Below, piece by piece: positions 12,682 through 20,024 of a stretch of DNA of 20,963 bases. Origin of the DNA: a virus; the IMG/VR virus record IMGVR_UViG_3300025168_000833, positions 1-20,963 of that record, one strand, 5' to 3'. The notes under the pieces are model-generated. The model had not been told where the DNA came from and searched no databases. It saw only the letters and a list, made by a program, of their open reading frames with translations. Numbering within the stretch: position 1 is the first letter of the stretch; each line of letters starts with the position of its first letter. The position numbers were made by a program, and so were the translations under genes.

Positions 12682-14358
12682 ATGGATAACAAATTGCTCC
12701 ACAAAGAGCAGTGCCCTACCTGTGCAAACAGCGGTGGTGATACAGGTAAGGACAACATGGCTGTCTATTCAGATGGCCAGACACATTGCTTTTCGTGTGG
12801 AGAACATGGATTTAGTGAGCATCCACCCGGCCCACTAACCAATCCGGATTACCCTGCCCACCCAAAGACTGAAATTAACCCGGTTAAAAACGACTGGCAA
12901 ACAGAGTACCGAGGTGATTTCTATAGCTTGCCGGATAGGAAGCTCAGAGCTGAGACACTGGAGAAGTTTAAGGTGAAAGCAGAGAAGGATAAGGATGGCA
13001 AGGTAATCAAGCACCACTACCCATACCACAATCAGAAGGGTGATATGGTGGGTATAAAGACCAGACTTGTAAGCAACAAAAGATTCTTTGCTACTGGTGA
13101 CACCAGCAAGGGTAACAAACTGTTCGGTCAGGATTTGTTTAGACCGGGAGGTAAGTTTGTTACTGTATGTGAGGGTGAGCTAGATGCTATGTCTTGCTAT
13201 GAGATGTTTGGCTCTAAGTACACTCATGTATCTGTCAACAATGGTTCTAACTGCGTGGATAATATCAAGGCTAACATAGAATGGTTGGATTCTTTTGAGA
13301 CTGTGATACTCTGTTTTGATAGTGATGAGGCAGGCCGTAGTGCTGCAAAAAAGATAGCACCCATACTAGGTCCTAACAAATGTAAGATACTGACACTAGC
13401 CAAGCACAAGGATGCTAGTGATTACCTCATGAAGAATGATGGTAAGGCTTTCATTGAGGAGTGGTGGCAGGATGCTAAACCATTTACTGTATCAGGAGTA
13501 GCAACACTTGAGGATATGCACAATGCTATGCTACACTATAAGGACACTGAGCTGATACCATTGCCTGATTCATTCGGCAACCTCAACACCATGATGCGTG
13601 GTGGTGTGGCTAGAGGTGAGCTGGTGTCTATCATTGCACACACCAGTATAGGTAAAACTACCATACTCAATGAGTTGATATACCACTTCGCAGTCAACAC
13701 CAAGGAAAAGATAGGTTGCTTTATGGTTGAGGATAACATAGATGAGACCATCAGGAAGGTAGTTAGTGTACACACTGGTGAGAATATGCAGTTGACCAAG
13801 CCAAATGATTTGAATGTGGATAATATAATGAGCGAGGCTATAGACATAGGATTTGCCTCAAAGATACAACTGCATAATGATGGTGGTGGTAGTGTAGATT
13901 TAGAAGAAATGTTTTCTAAGATAAGATACTTCATTAAAGGTATAGGATGTAGTGTAATATTGGTAGACCCATTGCACACTGCAATAAAGAATTTATCTAA
14001 TGAGAACATTGAGGAAGTTATGGACAGATTTATCAAGCTATGTAAGGAGACCAAGGCAACTGTGATACTGAGTACGCACACTAGAAAGCCTGATGATGGT
14101 GGACACCCACATAAGATATGTGAGTATGATGTCAAGGGCAGTGGTGCTATACCACAGGCTTGTCACACCAACATACTATTCTCAAGAGATAAGCTGGCAG
14201 AGGATGATTACACAAGGAACTCCACACGCATTCGTGTCCCGAAAATGAGAAGGACTGGACAGACTGGCGAGGCAGGATGGACACACTTCAATGGAGTTAC
14301 CGGGAGACTGGAGAAGGGTGAAGACCCAAGCATAGGACATGGTGATGAGGACTTTTAG
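12682..14358 (+). CDS. T7 gp4-like primase-helicase
   Basis: This 558-aa protein makes RNA primers and unwinds DNA at the fork. It has an N-terminal zinc ribbon (C11, C14, C36, C39), a TOPRIM primase domain with EGELDA (164-169) and DSDEAGR (213-219), and a RecA-like helicase domain with AHTSIGKTT (319-327, Walker A), ILVDP (426-430, Walker B) and STHTRKP (464-470). The first Walker A Gly is replaced by Ala. The acidic tail ends in Phe (GHGDEDF), as in T7 gp4. The ATG at 12682 has a GAGGAG site; a start 11 codons upstream would lie in the hairpin. Codons for residues 65-69 contain a near-exact copy of the 15-bp near-palindrome. Confidence 0.93.
   Translation: MDNKLLHKEQCPTCANSGGDTGKDNMAVYSDGQTHCFSCGEHGFSEHPPGPLTNPDYPAHPKTEINPVKNDWQTEYRGDFYSLPDRKLRAETLEKFKVKAEKDKDGKVIKHHYPYHNQKGDMVGIKTRLVSNKRFFATGDTSKGNKLFGQDLFRPGGKFVTVCEGELDAMSCYEMFGSKYTHVSVNNGSNCVDNIKANIEWLDSFETVILCFDSDEAGRSAAKKIAPILGPNKCKILTLAKHKDASDYLMKNDGKAFIEEWWQDAKPFTVSGVATLEDMHNAMLHYKDTELIPLPDSFGNLNTMMRGGVARGELVSIIAHTSIGKTTILNELIYHFAVNTKEKIGCFMVEDNIDETIRKVVSVHTGENMQLTKPNDLNVDNIMSEAIDIGFASKIQLHNDGGGSVDLEEMFSKIRYFIKGIGCSVILVDPLHTAIKNLSNENIEEVMDRFIKLCKETKATVILSTHTRKPDDGGHPHKICEYDVKGSGAIPQACHTNILFSRDKLAEDDYTRNSTRIRVPKMRRTGQTGEAGWTHFNGVTGRLEKGEDPSIGHGDEDF
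12874..12888 (+). promoter_or_regulatory. Near-palindrome copy 5, 14/15 match, inside the helicase gene
   Basis: ATTAACCCGGTTAAA differs from the four intergenic copies only in the last base. It encodes Ile-Asn-Pro-Val-Lys in the linker between zinc ribbon and TOPRIM domain. It may be a real site or a chance match allowed by the linker. Same orientation as the other copies. Confidence 0.45.
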
Positions 14359-16069
14359 TTGCGACATAGAAACTGATGGTATTGATGCTAGTATTGTATG
14401 GTGTATAGCAGTGCAGAACATGGAGTCAAAACAAATCATTACTTTCTCTGGTCCTTGTCTTAATTTATTTAAGCCTTGGATGGAATCAGAGGCTGATTGT
14501 CTTGTGTTTCACAATGGCATTGGCTTTGATGTTCCTGTGCTAGAACAAATCCTTAACATAGATTTTAGTTGTGTTAAGGTAGAGGACACCATGGTGCTTA
14601 GTCAGTTGGATAAGCCAAGGAGAGATGGTGGACATTCGCTGGCTTCTTGGGGTGAGCGTCTTGGCTTTGATAAGGGAGACCACAGTGACTGGTCTAAGTT
14701 TAGTATGGAGATGTTAGACTATTGTATAAGAGATACAGAGATAACAACTAAACTATACAGACACCTGTTGCTCAAGGAACTTAGCCAAGATGCCAAGAGG
14801 TTAGAGTACGACACACGCAAGCACTGTAGCTTGCAAGAAAAAACTGGTTGGCACTTTGATTTGCAAGGTGCTATAGGATTGCTTCAAGATATTAATGGAG
14901 ACCTTAGACATGCAGAGGAGCAGGTACACCAGTCCTTTGCACCACTACCAGTGTGGAAGTCTAAGAAACCAGTAGCTAATAGGTTTACTAAGGACAACAA
15001 ACGGAGTAAGCATTATCAAACAGAGGTTGACCTTGGTTGTTACACTAATGATGATGGAGACTACGGCTACTGGATTTACCCAGAGCTTAACCTAGGTAGC
15101 AGGCAGCAGGTAGGCAGACACCTTATGCATTATGGTTGGAAACCTGCTATCTTTACTGATACAGGACAACCTAAGATTGATGAGAGTACACTCAAGGATG
15201 TTGACATACCAGAGGCTAAAGTAATAGCTAGATTTCTTATGTTGCAGAAGAGACAGGGACAGGTGAGTAGCTGGATAGATGAGTACAACCACGATACAAG
15301 AAGAATACACTGTCGTGTACACACTATGGGTACTGTAACACACAGGATGTCTAGCAGTAATCCCAACCTGCAACAAGTAACTGCCAGCAACAAGGAGTAC
15401 GGACAGGAGATGCGTGGTTTGTTTACTGTGCCTAATGGCAAGGTAATTGTAGGTGCTGACCTTTCCGGATTAGAACTCAGGTGTCTCGCCCACTACATGA
15501 AAGATGCTTCATATACAGAAGAGATACTCAGTGGTGACATCCACACTGCAAATCAAAAAGCATCAGGACTTAGCACCAGAGATGAGTCAAAGCGTTTCAT
15601 CTATGCTTACCTGTATGGAGGTGGTGATGCACTGATAGGTAACATATGTGGTGGTGGTAAAACACTAGGCAAAAAGATTAAGGAACAATTCCTAGCCAAC
15701 ACACCAGCACTTGCCACATTAAGAAAGAAGATAGAGATGGCATCTAAGAAGGGCTGGATTAAAACATTGGATGGTCGCAAGGTGTATGTGCGTAGCCCAC
15801 ATTCAGCACTCAACTTTTTACTTCAGAGTGCAGGTTCTATCATAGCTAAGAGAGCTTGGGTTATATTCCACACTCTTGCAAAAGACTATGACTACAAACA
15901 ACTCGGTGTTATACATGATGAGATACAGATAGAGTGTGACCCCGAAGATGCAGATTCAATAGGACATCTAGTGGTACAGGCCATGGAAGAGACCACTGGC
16001 TATTACAAACTCAACTGCCCCATAACTGGTGAATACAAAGTTGGTAAAAGCTGGAATGAAACACACTAA
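14345..16069 (+). CDS. Family A DNA polymerase with 3'-5' exonuclease
   Basis: This 574-aa replicative polymerase has both domains. Exonuclease: DIE (D7, E9), FHNGIGFD (55-62, D62) and YCIRD (126-130). Polymerase: motif A GADLSGLELR (370-379, D372), motif B RDESKRFIYAYLYGG (412-426) and motif C HDE (524-526). The residue matching E. coli Pol I 762 is Tyr (Y420), as in T7. The distance from first exonuclease Asp to motif A is about 105 residues shorter than in T7 Pol, so the thioredoxin-binding loop is probably absent. The ATG at 14345 has AGGA seven bases before; an ATG two codons earlier is possible. It overlaps the helicase gene by 14 bases. Confidence 0.95.
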   Translation: MRTFSCDIETDGIDASIVWCIAVQNMESKQIITFSGPCLNLFKPWMESEADCLVFHNGIGFDVPVLEQILNIDFSCVKVEDTMVLSQLDKPRRDGGHSLASWGERLGFDKGDHSDWSKFSMEMLDYCIRDTEITTKLYRHLLLKELSQDAKRLEYDTRKHCSLQEKTGWHFDLQGAIGLLQDINGDLRHAEEQVHQSFAPLPVWKSKKPVANRFTKDNKRSKHYQTEVDLGCYTNDDGDYGYWIYPELNLGSRQQVGRHLMHYGWKPAIFTDTGQPKIDESTLKDVDIPEAKVIARFLMLQKRQGQVSSWIDEYNHDTRRIHCRVHTMGTVTHRMSSSNPNLQQVTASNKEYGQEMRGLFTVPNGKVIVGADLSGLELRCLAHYMKDASYTEEILSGDIHTANQKASGLSTRDESKRFIYAYLYGGGDALIGNICGGGKTLGKKIKEQFLANTPALATLRKKIEMASKKGWIKTLDGRKVYVRSPHSALNFLLQSAGSIIAKRAWVIFHTLAKDYDYKQLGVIHDEIQIECDPEDADSIGHLVVQAMEETTGYYKLNCPITGEYKVGKSWNETH

Positions 16070-16088
16070 TTAGGGTAAAATACTACAT
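16070..16088 (+). promoter_or_regulatory. 19-bp motif before the exonuclease gene, possible promoter
   Basis: TTAGGGTAAAATACTACAT matches the sequence over the terS start (7402-7384, opposite strand) at 18 of 19 positions. The mismatch changes the -10 box from TATAAT to TAAAAT (16076-16081). There is no good -35 box. It begins at the end of the polymerase gene, 28 bp before the exonuclease ATG, so it could re-initiate transcription for exonuclease and downstream genes. Confidence 0.5.
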
Positions 16089-16115
16089 TAAATTTTAAGA
16101 AGAGAGGAGAAGACA

Positions 16116-16925
16116 ATGAAGTCTATAAACACAGTGATACCTGACATCTATAATGTCATGAAGTCAAAGGATTATTCTGGAGACTTAAACTCAATTGCTA
16201 TGCAAGCAGGCAGAGAAGTTGAGGAAGCAATCAAGGATGCATTTACACCTAGAGAAGACAATCGTAATCTAAGGATGTCAGGCATAGGAAGATGTGAAAG
16301 AGCACAGTGGTACAACTACCATGGACACACCCCCGAACCAATAAAGGGTGAGGTATACCTTACTTTTTTACAAGGGCATGTTCTTGAAGCAGTGCTTGTT
16401 GCACTTGTTAAATTGTCTGGTCATGAGATTACAGAGCAACAGAAGAAACATACAGTCAAGGGTATTAACGGCTCACAAGACTGCACTATAGATGGTGAAC
16501 TGGTAGATATAAAAACTGCTAGTGCATGGTCTTGGGAAAATAAGTTTAAAGAGAATGGCATTGATGGTGATGCCTTTGGATATATCAAACAACTGTCTGC
16601 TTACGGCAAGACAGACAAGAGAAAGAAAGGATATTTTCTAGCTTTAAACAAAAACAAATCAACACTTAAGTTGTGTGAACAAGAGCTTGAACAAGACATT
16701 GACAACTACATTGTTGGTTTAAAAGAGAAGATGGAACTAAACAAACCACCCATGAGATTAGCCAATGCTACTACTTGGAATAAATCCAAGACAGAAGAAA
16801 AGCTATGCATGACTTGTTCATTCTGTGGATTTAAAGAGGATTGTTTTGGCAAAGGAAACTTAGATGCCAGACCAATACCTTCTGGAAAAATAACTAACTA
16901 CTATGTAATTGGAGCTGACTTTTGA
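16116..16925 (+). CDS. Cas4/AddB-like PD-(D/E)XK exonuclease with iron-sulfur cysteines
   Basis: This 269-aa nuclease probably trims DNA ends for recombination and host DNA breakdown, the job of gp6 in T7. The PD-(D/E)XK core is visible as D126...D131-I-K133 (TIDGELVDIKTA), followed by Q159 (YIKQLSAYG); H88 may be the upstream motif. C60 (GRCERAQWY) and the cluster C231, C234, C237, C243 give the C-x(n)-C-x2-C-x5-C layout of [4Fe-4S] Cas4/AddB nucleases. The ATG has a GAGAGGAG ribosome site. It follows the polymerase by 46 bp and overlaps the next gene by four bases (TTGA). Confidence 0.88.
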   Translation: MKSINTVIPDIYNVMKSKDYSGDLNSIAMQAGREVEEAIKDAFTPREDNRNLRMSGIGRCERAQWYNYHGHTPEPIKGEVYLTFLQGHVLEAVLVALVKLSGHEITEQQKKHTVKGINGSQDCTIDGELVDIKTASAWSWENKFKENGIDGDAFGYIKQLSAYGKTDKRKKGYFLALNKNKSTLKLCEQELEQDIDNYIVGLKEKMELNKPPMRLANATTWNKSKTEEKLCMTCSFCGFKEDCFGKGNLDARPIPSGKITNYYVIGADF

Positions 16926-17095
16926 AACAACTTCCTGAATTAAAAGCATACATTGCTGCAACATTTGATGTGTGCTTGATATGTGATGAGCTAGAGATAG
17001 AACCTGAAGAACTGCTTAACGCATTTGAAGGAAAGCTGATTGAAAAACAAGATAGATTTTTAGAAGATTTTGAGGAGAACGAATGGAATACTTAA
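16922..17095 (+). CDS. 57-aa acidic protein with TTG start
   Basis: This open frame starts at TTG (16922), overlapping the exonuclease stop as TTGA, with GGAG about seven bases upstream. It has no ATG of its own. The product begins (M)KQLPELKAYIAATFDVCLIC and continues acidic and helical (ELEIEPEELLNAFE). Its end overlaps the next gene by 13 bases. Tight fit and protein-like composition support it. A two-Cys C-x2-C pair (C18, C21) is present but no second pair, so zinc binding is doubtful. Confidence 0.65.
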   Translation: MKQLPELKAYIAATFDVCLICDELEIEPEELLNAFEGKLIEKQDRFLEDFEENEWNT

Positions 17096-17283
17096 TGTTA
17101 AGTTTTGGACTGGTGTTTGCTGGTGCAGTTGCAATATACTTTGCACACAAGCAAGCATACAACAAAGGAATTACTGATGCGGTGCTAATGCACAGGCAGG
17201 GCAGGTTAAGATACAAAGATTATGATGATGATAATGGAGACCCTATGGTTGACATACAAATTGACCCAATGGAGGAAGAATGA
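17083..17283 (+). CDS. 66-aa protein with N-terminal membrane segment
   Basis: GAGGAG precedes the ATG. Residues about 3-21 (YLMLSFGLVFAGAVAIYFA) form one membrane span, followed by a basic stretch (HKQAYNKG) and a strongly acidic cytoplasmic-like tail (DYDDDNGDP, ending MEEE). Positive-inside reasoning puts the tail in the cytoplasm. It overlaps the ribonucleotide reductase gene by ATGA. No family is recognised. Confidence 0.7.
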   Translation: MEYLMLSFGLVFAGAVAIYFAHKQAYNKGITDAVLMHRQGRLRYKDYDDDNGDPMVDIQIDPMEEE

Positions 17284-19244
17284 ACGAGTTACCAAGTGAT
17301 TACCAAAACTTTATAGCACTAAGCAGGTACGCTAGGTGGCTACCTGATAAGAAGAGAAGAGAGACGTGGCAAGAGACTGTTGCTAGATACTTTGATTTTA
17401 TGGAAGAACACCTTAAAGAAAACACTGAGCAAGAGTTGTTGCCAAAAACTAGAAAGATGTTAGAAAAAGCAGTGCTTAATCTTGAGGTTATGCCAAGCAT
17501 GAGAGCACTCATGACTGCAGGCAAAGCCTTAAAAGAAAATAACATAGCTGGTTACAACTGTGCTTATCTAAGTGTTGACCACTGGAAAGCATTTGATGAA
17601 TGCTTGTATGTTCTAATGCATGGTACTGGTGTAGGCTTTAGTGTTGAACGACAGTTTGTTAGAAAGCTACCAGATGTACCAGAAAAATTACTTGATGTAG
17701 ATGATATTATAGTAGTTCAGGATTCTAAAGAAGGTTGGCAGTCTGCGTTCCGTAAACTAATTACATACTTGTATGATGGTGAGATGCCTAAGTGGGACTT
17801 TTCTAAAGTAAGGCCAAAAGGTGCAAGGTTAAGTACCTTTGGTGGTAGAGCCAGTGGACCAGAACCTCTTGTTGACTTGTTTAATTTCTCTACTAACCTA
17901 TTTAAAGATGCAGTAGGTCGTAAGCTAACTAGCTATGAATGCCATAGAATGATGTGTAAGATAGCAGAGGTAGTAGTAGTAGGTGGTGTGCGTAGGTCAG
18001 CACTCATCTCACTATCCAACCTAACTGATGAACGTATGCGTAGTGCAAAGTCTGGACAGTGGTGGTCAGACACACCAGAGATGGCACTAAGTAACAACAG
18101 TGTGTGCTACACAGAGAAACCAGACATTGGTATCTTCATGAAAGAATGGACATCTCTATATGAATCTAAATCAGGTGAGCGTGGTATCTTTAATAGAGAA
18201 GCAGCCACTAAATTAGTAGAGTCAATAGGAAGAAGAGATAGCAACCATCAGTTTGGTTGTAATCCATGTAGTGAAATAATCCTGAGAGATGGTCAATTTT
18301 GCAACTTAACAGAGGTAGTGGTCAGAGCAGAAGACACACAGAAAGATATACTCCGTAAGGTAAAATTAGCCACCATACTGGGGACATTTCAAGCTAGTCT
18401 TACGGACATAAAAAGACTTAGACCAAAGTGGGTGCAAAATACTAAAGAAGAAGCACTGCTTGGTGTTAGTCTTACAGGAATTATGGACAATGCTTTTATG
18501 AGCAGAAGTGAAGTAACCAGAGGACACTATGGTAAGAGAAGTTTGCCTGACTTTTTATCAGACTTGAAGAAAGAATCAGTCAAGGTAAATAAAGAGTGGG
18601 CAGAGATGCTAGGGATTAGTCAAGCCACTGCTACTACTGCTATCAAACCTAGTGGTACAGTCAGCCAGTTAGTTGACAGTGCTAGTGGCATACATAGTAG
18701 ACACAATGATTATTATATAAGAAGAGTAAGAGCAGACACTAAAGACCCTATCGCACAACTTATGGAAGACCAAGGCATACCTTGTGAAGTTGATGTCATG
18801 AAGCCTAACAGTGTCAAAGTCTTTGCATTTCCAATGAAAGCACCAGAGGGTGCAGTTCTTAGAGACGATAGGACTGCAATAGAACAACTAGAACTTTGGT
18901 TAACATACCAGAGATACTACTGTGAGCACAAGCCTAGTGTTACTGTAAGTGTGAGAGAACATGAATGGATGGATGTAGGGGCTTGGGTGTATAAACACTT
19001 TGATGAAATGAGTGGTGTCTCTTTCTTACCACACTCAGACCACTCCTATCAGCAAGCACCTTATGAAGACTGCAGTGCAGATGTTTATGAAGAGCTACTT
19101 AGTAAGATGCCTGAGTCAGTAGACTGGGATTTAATTAGTGAGTATGAGTTAACAGACATGACAGTAGGAACTAAGACACTTGCCTGTACCGGAAGTATCT
19201 GTGAGTTAGTTGACTTAGTTGAAGAAGAAAGGGAGATAGAATGA
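17280..19244 (+). CDS. nrdJ: Class II (adenosylcobalamin-dependent) ribonucleotide reductase
   Basis: This 654-aa protein reduces ribonucleotides to deoxynucleotides for phage DNA synthesis, using coenzyme B12 to make the active radical. It matches the monomeric triphosphate reductase type (Lactobacillus RTPR). The disulfide pair is C94 (GYNCAYL) and C341 (GQFCNLTE). The thiyl-radical Cys is C330 within NPCSE (328-332), with Asn and Glu intact. The shuttle pair C636-x4-C641 is near the C-terminus. All catalytic cysteines are present and the length is slightly short for the family. It starts in an ATGA overlap with the preceding membrane protein gene. Activity depends on B12 from the host or the environment. 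Confidence 0.95.
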   Translation: MNELPSDYQNFIALSRYARWLPDKKRRETWQETVARYFDFMEEHLKENTEQELLPKTRKMLEKAVLNLEVMPSMRALMTAGKALKENNIAGYNCAYLSVDHWKAFDECLYVLMHGTGVGFSVERQFVRKLPDVPEKLLDVDDIIVVQDSKEGWQSAFRKLITYLYDGEMPKWDFSKVRPKGARLSTFGGRASGPEPLVDLFNFSTNLFKDAVGRKLTSYECHRMMCKIAEVVVVGGVRRSALISLSNLTDERMRSAKSGQWWSDTPEMALSNNSVCYTEKPDIGIFMKEWTSLYESKSGERGIFNREAATKLVESIGRRDSNHQFGCNPCSEIILRDGQFCNLTEVVVRAEDTQKDILRKVKLATILGTFQASLTDIKRLRPKWVQNTKEEALLGVSLTGIMDNAFMSRSEVTRGHYGKRSLPDFLSDLKKESVKVNKEWAEMLGISQATATTAIKPSGTVSQLVDSASGIHSRHNDYYIRRVRADTKDPIAQLMEDQGIPCEVDVMKPNSVKVFAFPMKAPEGAVLRDDRTAIEQLELWLTYQRYYCEHKPSVTVSVREHEWMDVGAWVYKHFDEMSGVSFLPHSDHSYQQAPYEDCSADVYEELLSKMPESVDWDLISEYELTDMTVGTKTLACTGSICELVDLVEEEREIE

Positions 19245-19303
19245 TAGGGACTGTGTTGCTAATACTGGCACTTCAGATAGTTATTATTAAGCTAGGAGAA
19301 TAG
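19241..19303 (+). CDS. 20-aa hydrophobic peptide, possible
   Basis: This very short frame starts in an ATGA overlap with the reductase stop and has GGGAG just before it. The product is hydrophobic (MIGTVLLILALQIVIIKLGE), a single membrane span. Its end contains the AGGAG ribosome site of the next gene. It is real-looking by spacing, but a peptide this short cannot be confirmed from sequence. Confidence 0.4.
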   Translation: MIGTVLLILALQIVIIKLGE

Positions 19304-19304
19304 T

Positions 19305-19427
19305 ATGAGGAGATTGTTAAAGAGAGCTGTTATATACTTTGCGTTTATATCAGCTATGATTTCTGCAGGTTGTCTAGTGTACATTGTTATGTGGCTAGAT
19401 GCTCTCAGGAAAGGATGGCTTGTATAG
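19305..19427 (+). CDS. 40-aa single-span membrane protein
   Basis: AGGAG lies about six bases before the ATG. The product has a basic N-terminus (MRRLLKR), a hydrophobic span at about residues 8-31 (AVIYFAFISAMISAGCLVYI), and a short basic tail. It would insert with one membrane helix. The S-A-G-C stretch is not a good lipobox. It may belong to a small lysis-related or superinfection-related membrane cassette with its neighbours; unproven. Confidence 0.6.
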   Translation: MRRLLKRAVIYFAFISAMISAGCLVYIVMWLDALRKGWLV

Positions 19428-19454
19428 CCAATGTTAAATAATAAAGGAGTAAGT

Positions 19455-19694
19455 ATGTTAGATAAGATAATGAAAGGAGCTGATGGTGCAATAGACGTTG
19501 GCATTAAACTAATAAGTTTATCAATTATATTACAGGTTATCTTCGGCTCGAAGGTAGCATTCCTAACTGGAGATGTAATTAGTTCTATACTTAATATAGT
19601 ATGGACACTTGGTAATGCTGGGCTGGCAGGAATTATTGCTGCTGCTATTATTTGGAAACTACTTGACAAAGATATAATGAGTGGAGACAAGTAA
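19455..19694 (+). CDS. 79-aa two-span membrane protein, candidate holin
   Basis: I chose the ATG at 19455, five to six bases after AAAGGAG; an in-frame ATG eight codons earlier lacks a ribosome site. The protein has a short charged N-terminus, a hydrophobic segment at about residues 15-37 (VGIKLISLSIILQVIFGSKV), a second at about 50-71 (WTLGNAGLAGIIAAAIIWKL), and a charged C-terminus (DKDIMSGDK). Size and topology fit a class II holin, but no endolysin gene is next to it and other small two-span phage proteins exist. Treat the holin call as a guess. Confidence 0.68.
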   Translation: MLDKIMKGADGAIDVGIKLISLSIILQVIFGSKVAFLTGDVISSILNIVWTLGNAGLAGIIAAAIIWKLLDKDIMSGDK

Positions 19695-19812
19695 GCCAAC
19701 TAAAAAAGCTAGTGGTCTTGTTCAACTGGACAGGACTGCTAGACTTTATCAAGAATTAAAAAAAAAGAAATCTAAACCAAGAGACTTATGGAGGAGGGAT
19801 TGGAACAAATGA
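19681..19812 (+). CDS. 43-aa very basic protein with GTG start, probable
   Basis: A frame starting at GTG (19681) overlaps the end of the two-span membrane protein gene and ends in a TGA that forms an ATGA overlap with the DUF3310 gene. The product is strongly basic (LYQELKKKKSKPRDLWRRDW). No clear ribosome site precedes the GTG. The linkage by ATGA and sensible composition support it. A run of nine A residues (19758-19766) could cause slippage. Confidence 0.5.
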   Translation: METSKPTKKASGLVQLDRTARLYQELKKKKSKPRDLWRRDWNK

Positions 19813-20024
19813 CAGAAGATATAGTGAACTCGCCCAACCACTACACAAAGGGCAAGATAGAAGTTATAGATTTTATAATAGACCAGAAGATGAACTACCT
19901 AACTGCTTCAGCAATCAAATACCTATGTCGCTGGGAACACAAACACAAAGGTGAAGGACAGATTGAAGACTTAAGGAAGGCTAGGTTCTTTATTGAAAGG
20001 CAGATAGAGGAGCTACTTAAATGA
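19809..20024 (+). CDS. DUF3310 protein (gp1.7-like domain)
   Basis: This 71-aa protein is almost entirely a DUF3310 domain: SPNHYTKGKIEVID (8-21), an AIKYLCRWEHK helix (35-45) and EDLRKARFFIERQI (53-66). The domain is common in phages and is, as I recall, shared with T7 gp1.7, a nucleotide kinase. It fits beside nucleotide reduction and replication genes, though catalysis by a protein this small is uncertain. I chose the ATG at 19809, overlapping the previous stop (ATGA) with GAGGG about ten bases upstream. A start seven codons earlier has no ribosome site. It overlaps the next gene by ATGA. Confidence 0.82.
   Translation: MTEDIVNSPNHYTKGKIEVIDFIIDQKMNYLTASAIKYLCRWEHKHKGEGQIEDLRKARFFIERQIEELLK

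Noticed and set aside
13536-14135. A 199-codon minus-strand frame inside the helicase gene
   Set aside because: It lies fully opposite an intact, motif-complete helicase domain and has no ribosome site or family resemblance.
19305-19427. Spanin or lipoprotein because of the SAGC stretch
   Set aside because: The -3 position is Ser rather than Leu/Val/Ile, and the part after the Cys is mainly hydrophobic and too short for a spanin.
19758-19766. Run of nine A residues as a programmed or sequencing frameshift joining two genes
   Set aside because: The frames on both sides end and start sensibly through an ATGA overlap, and joining them would not rebuild a recognised protein. Minor transcript slippage stays possible.
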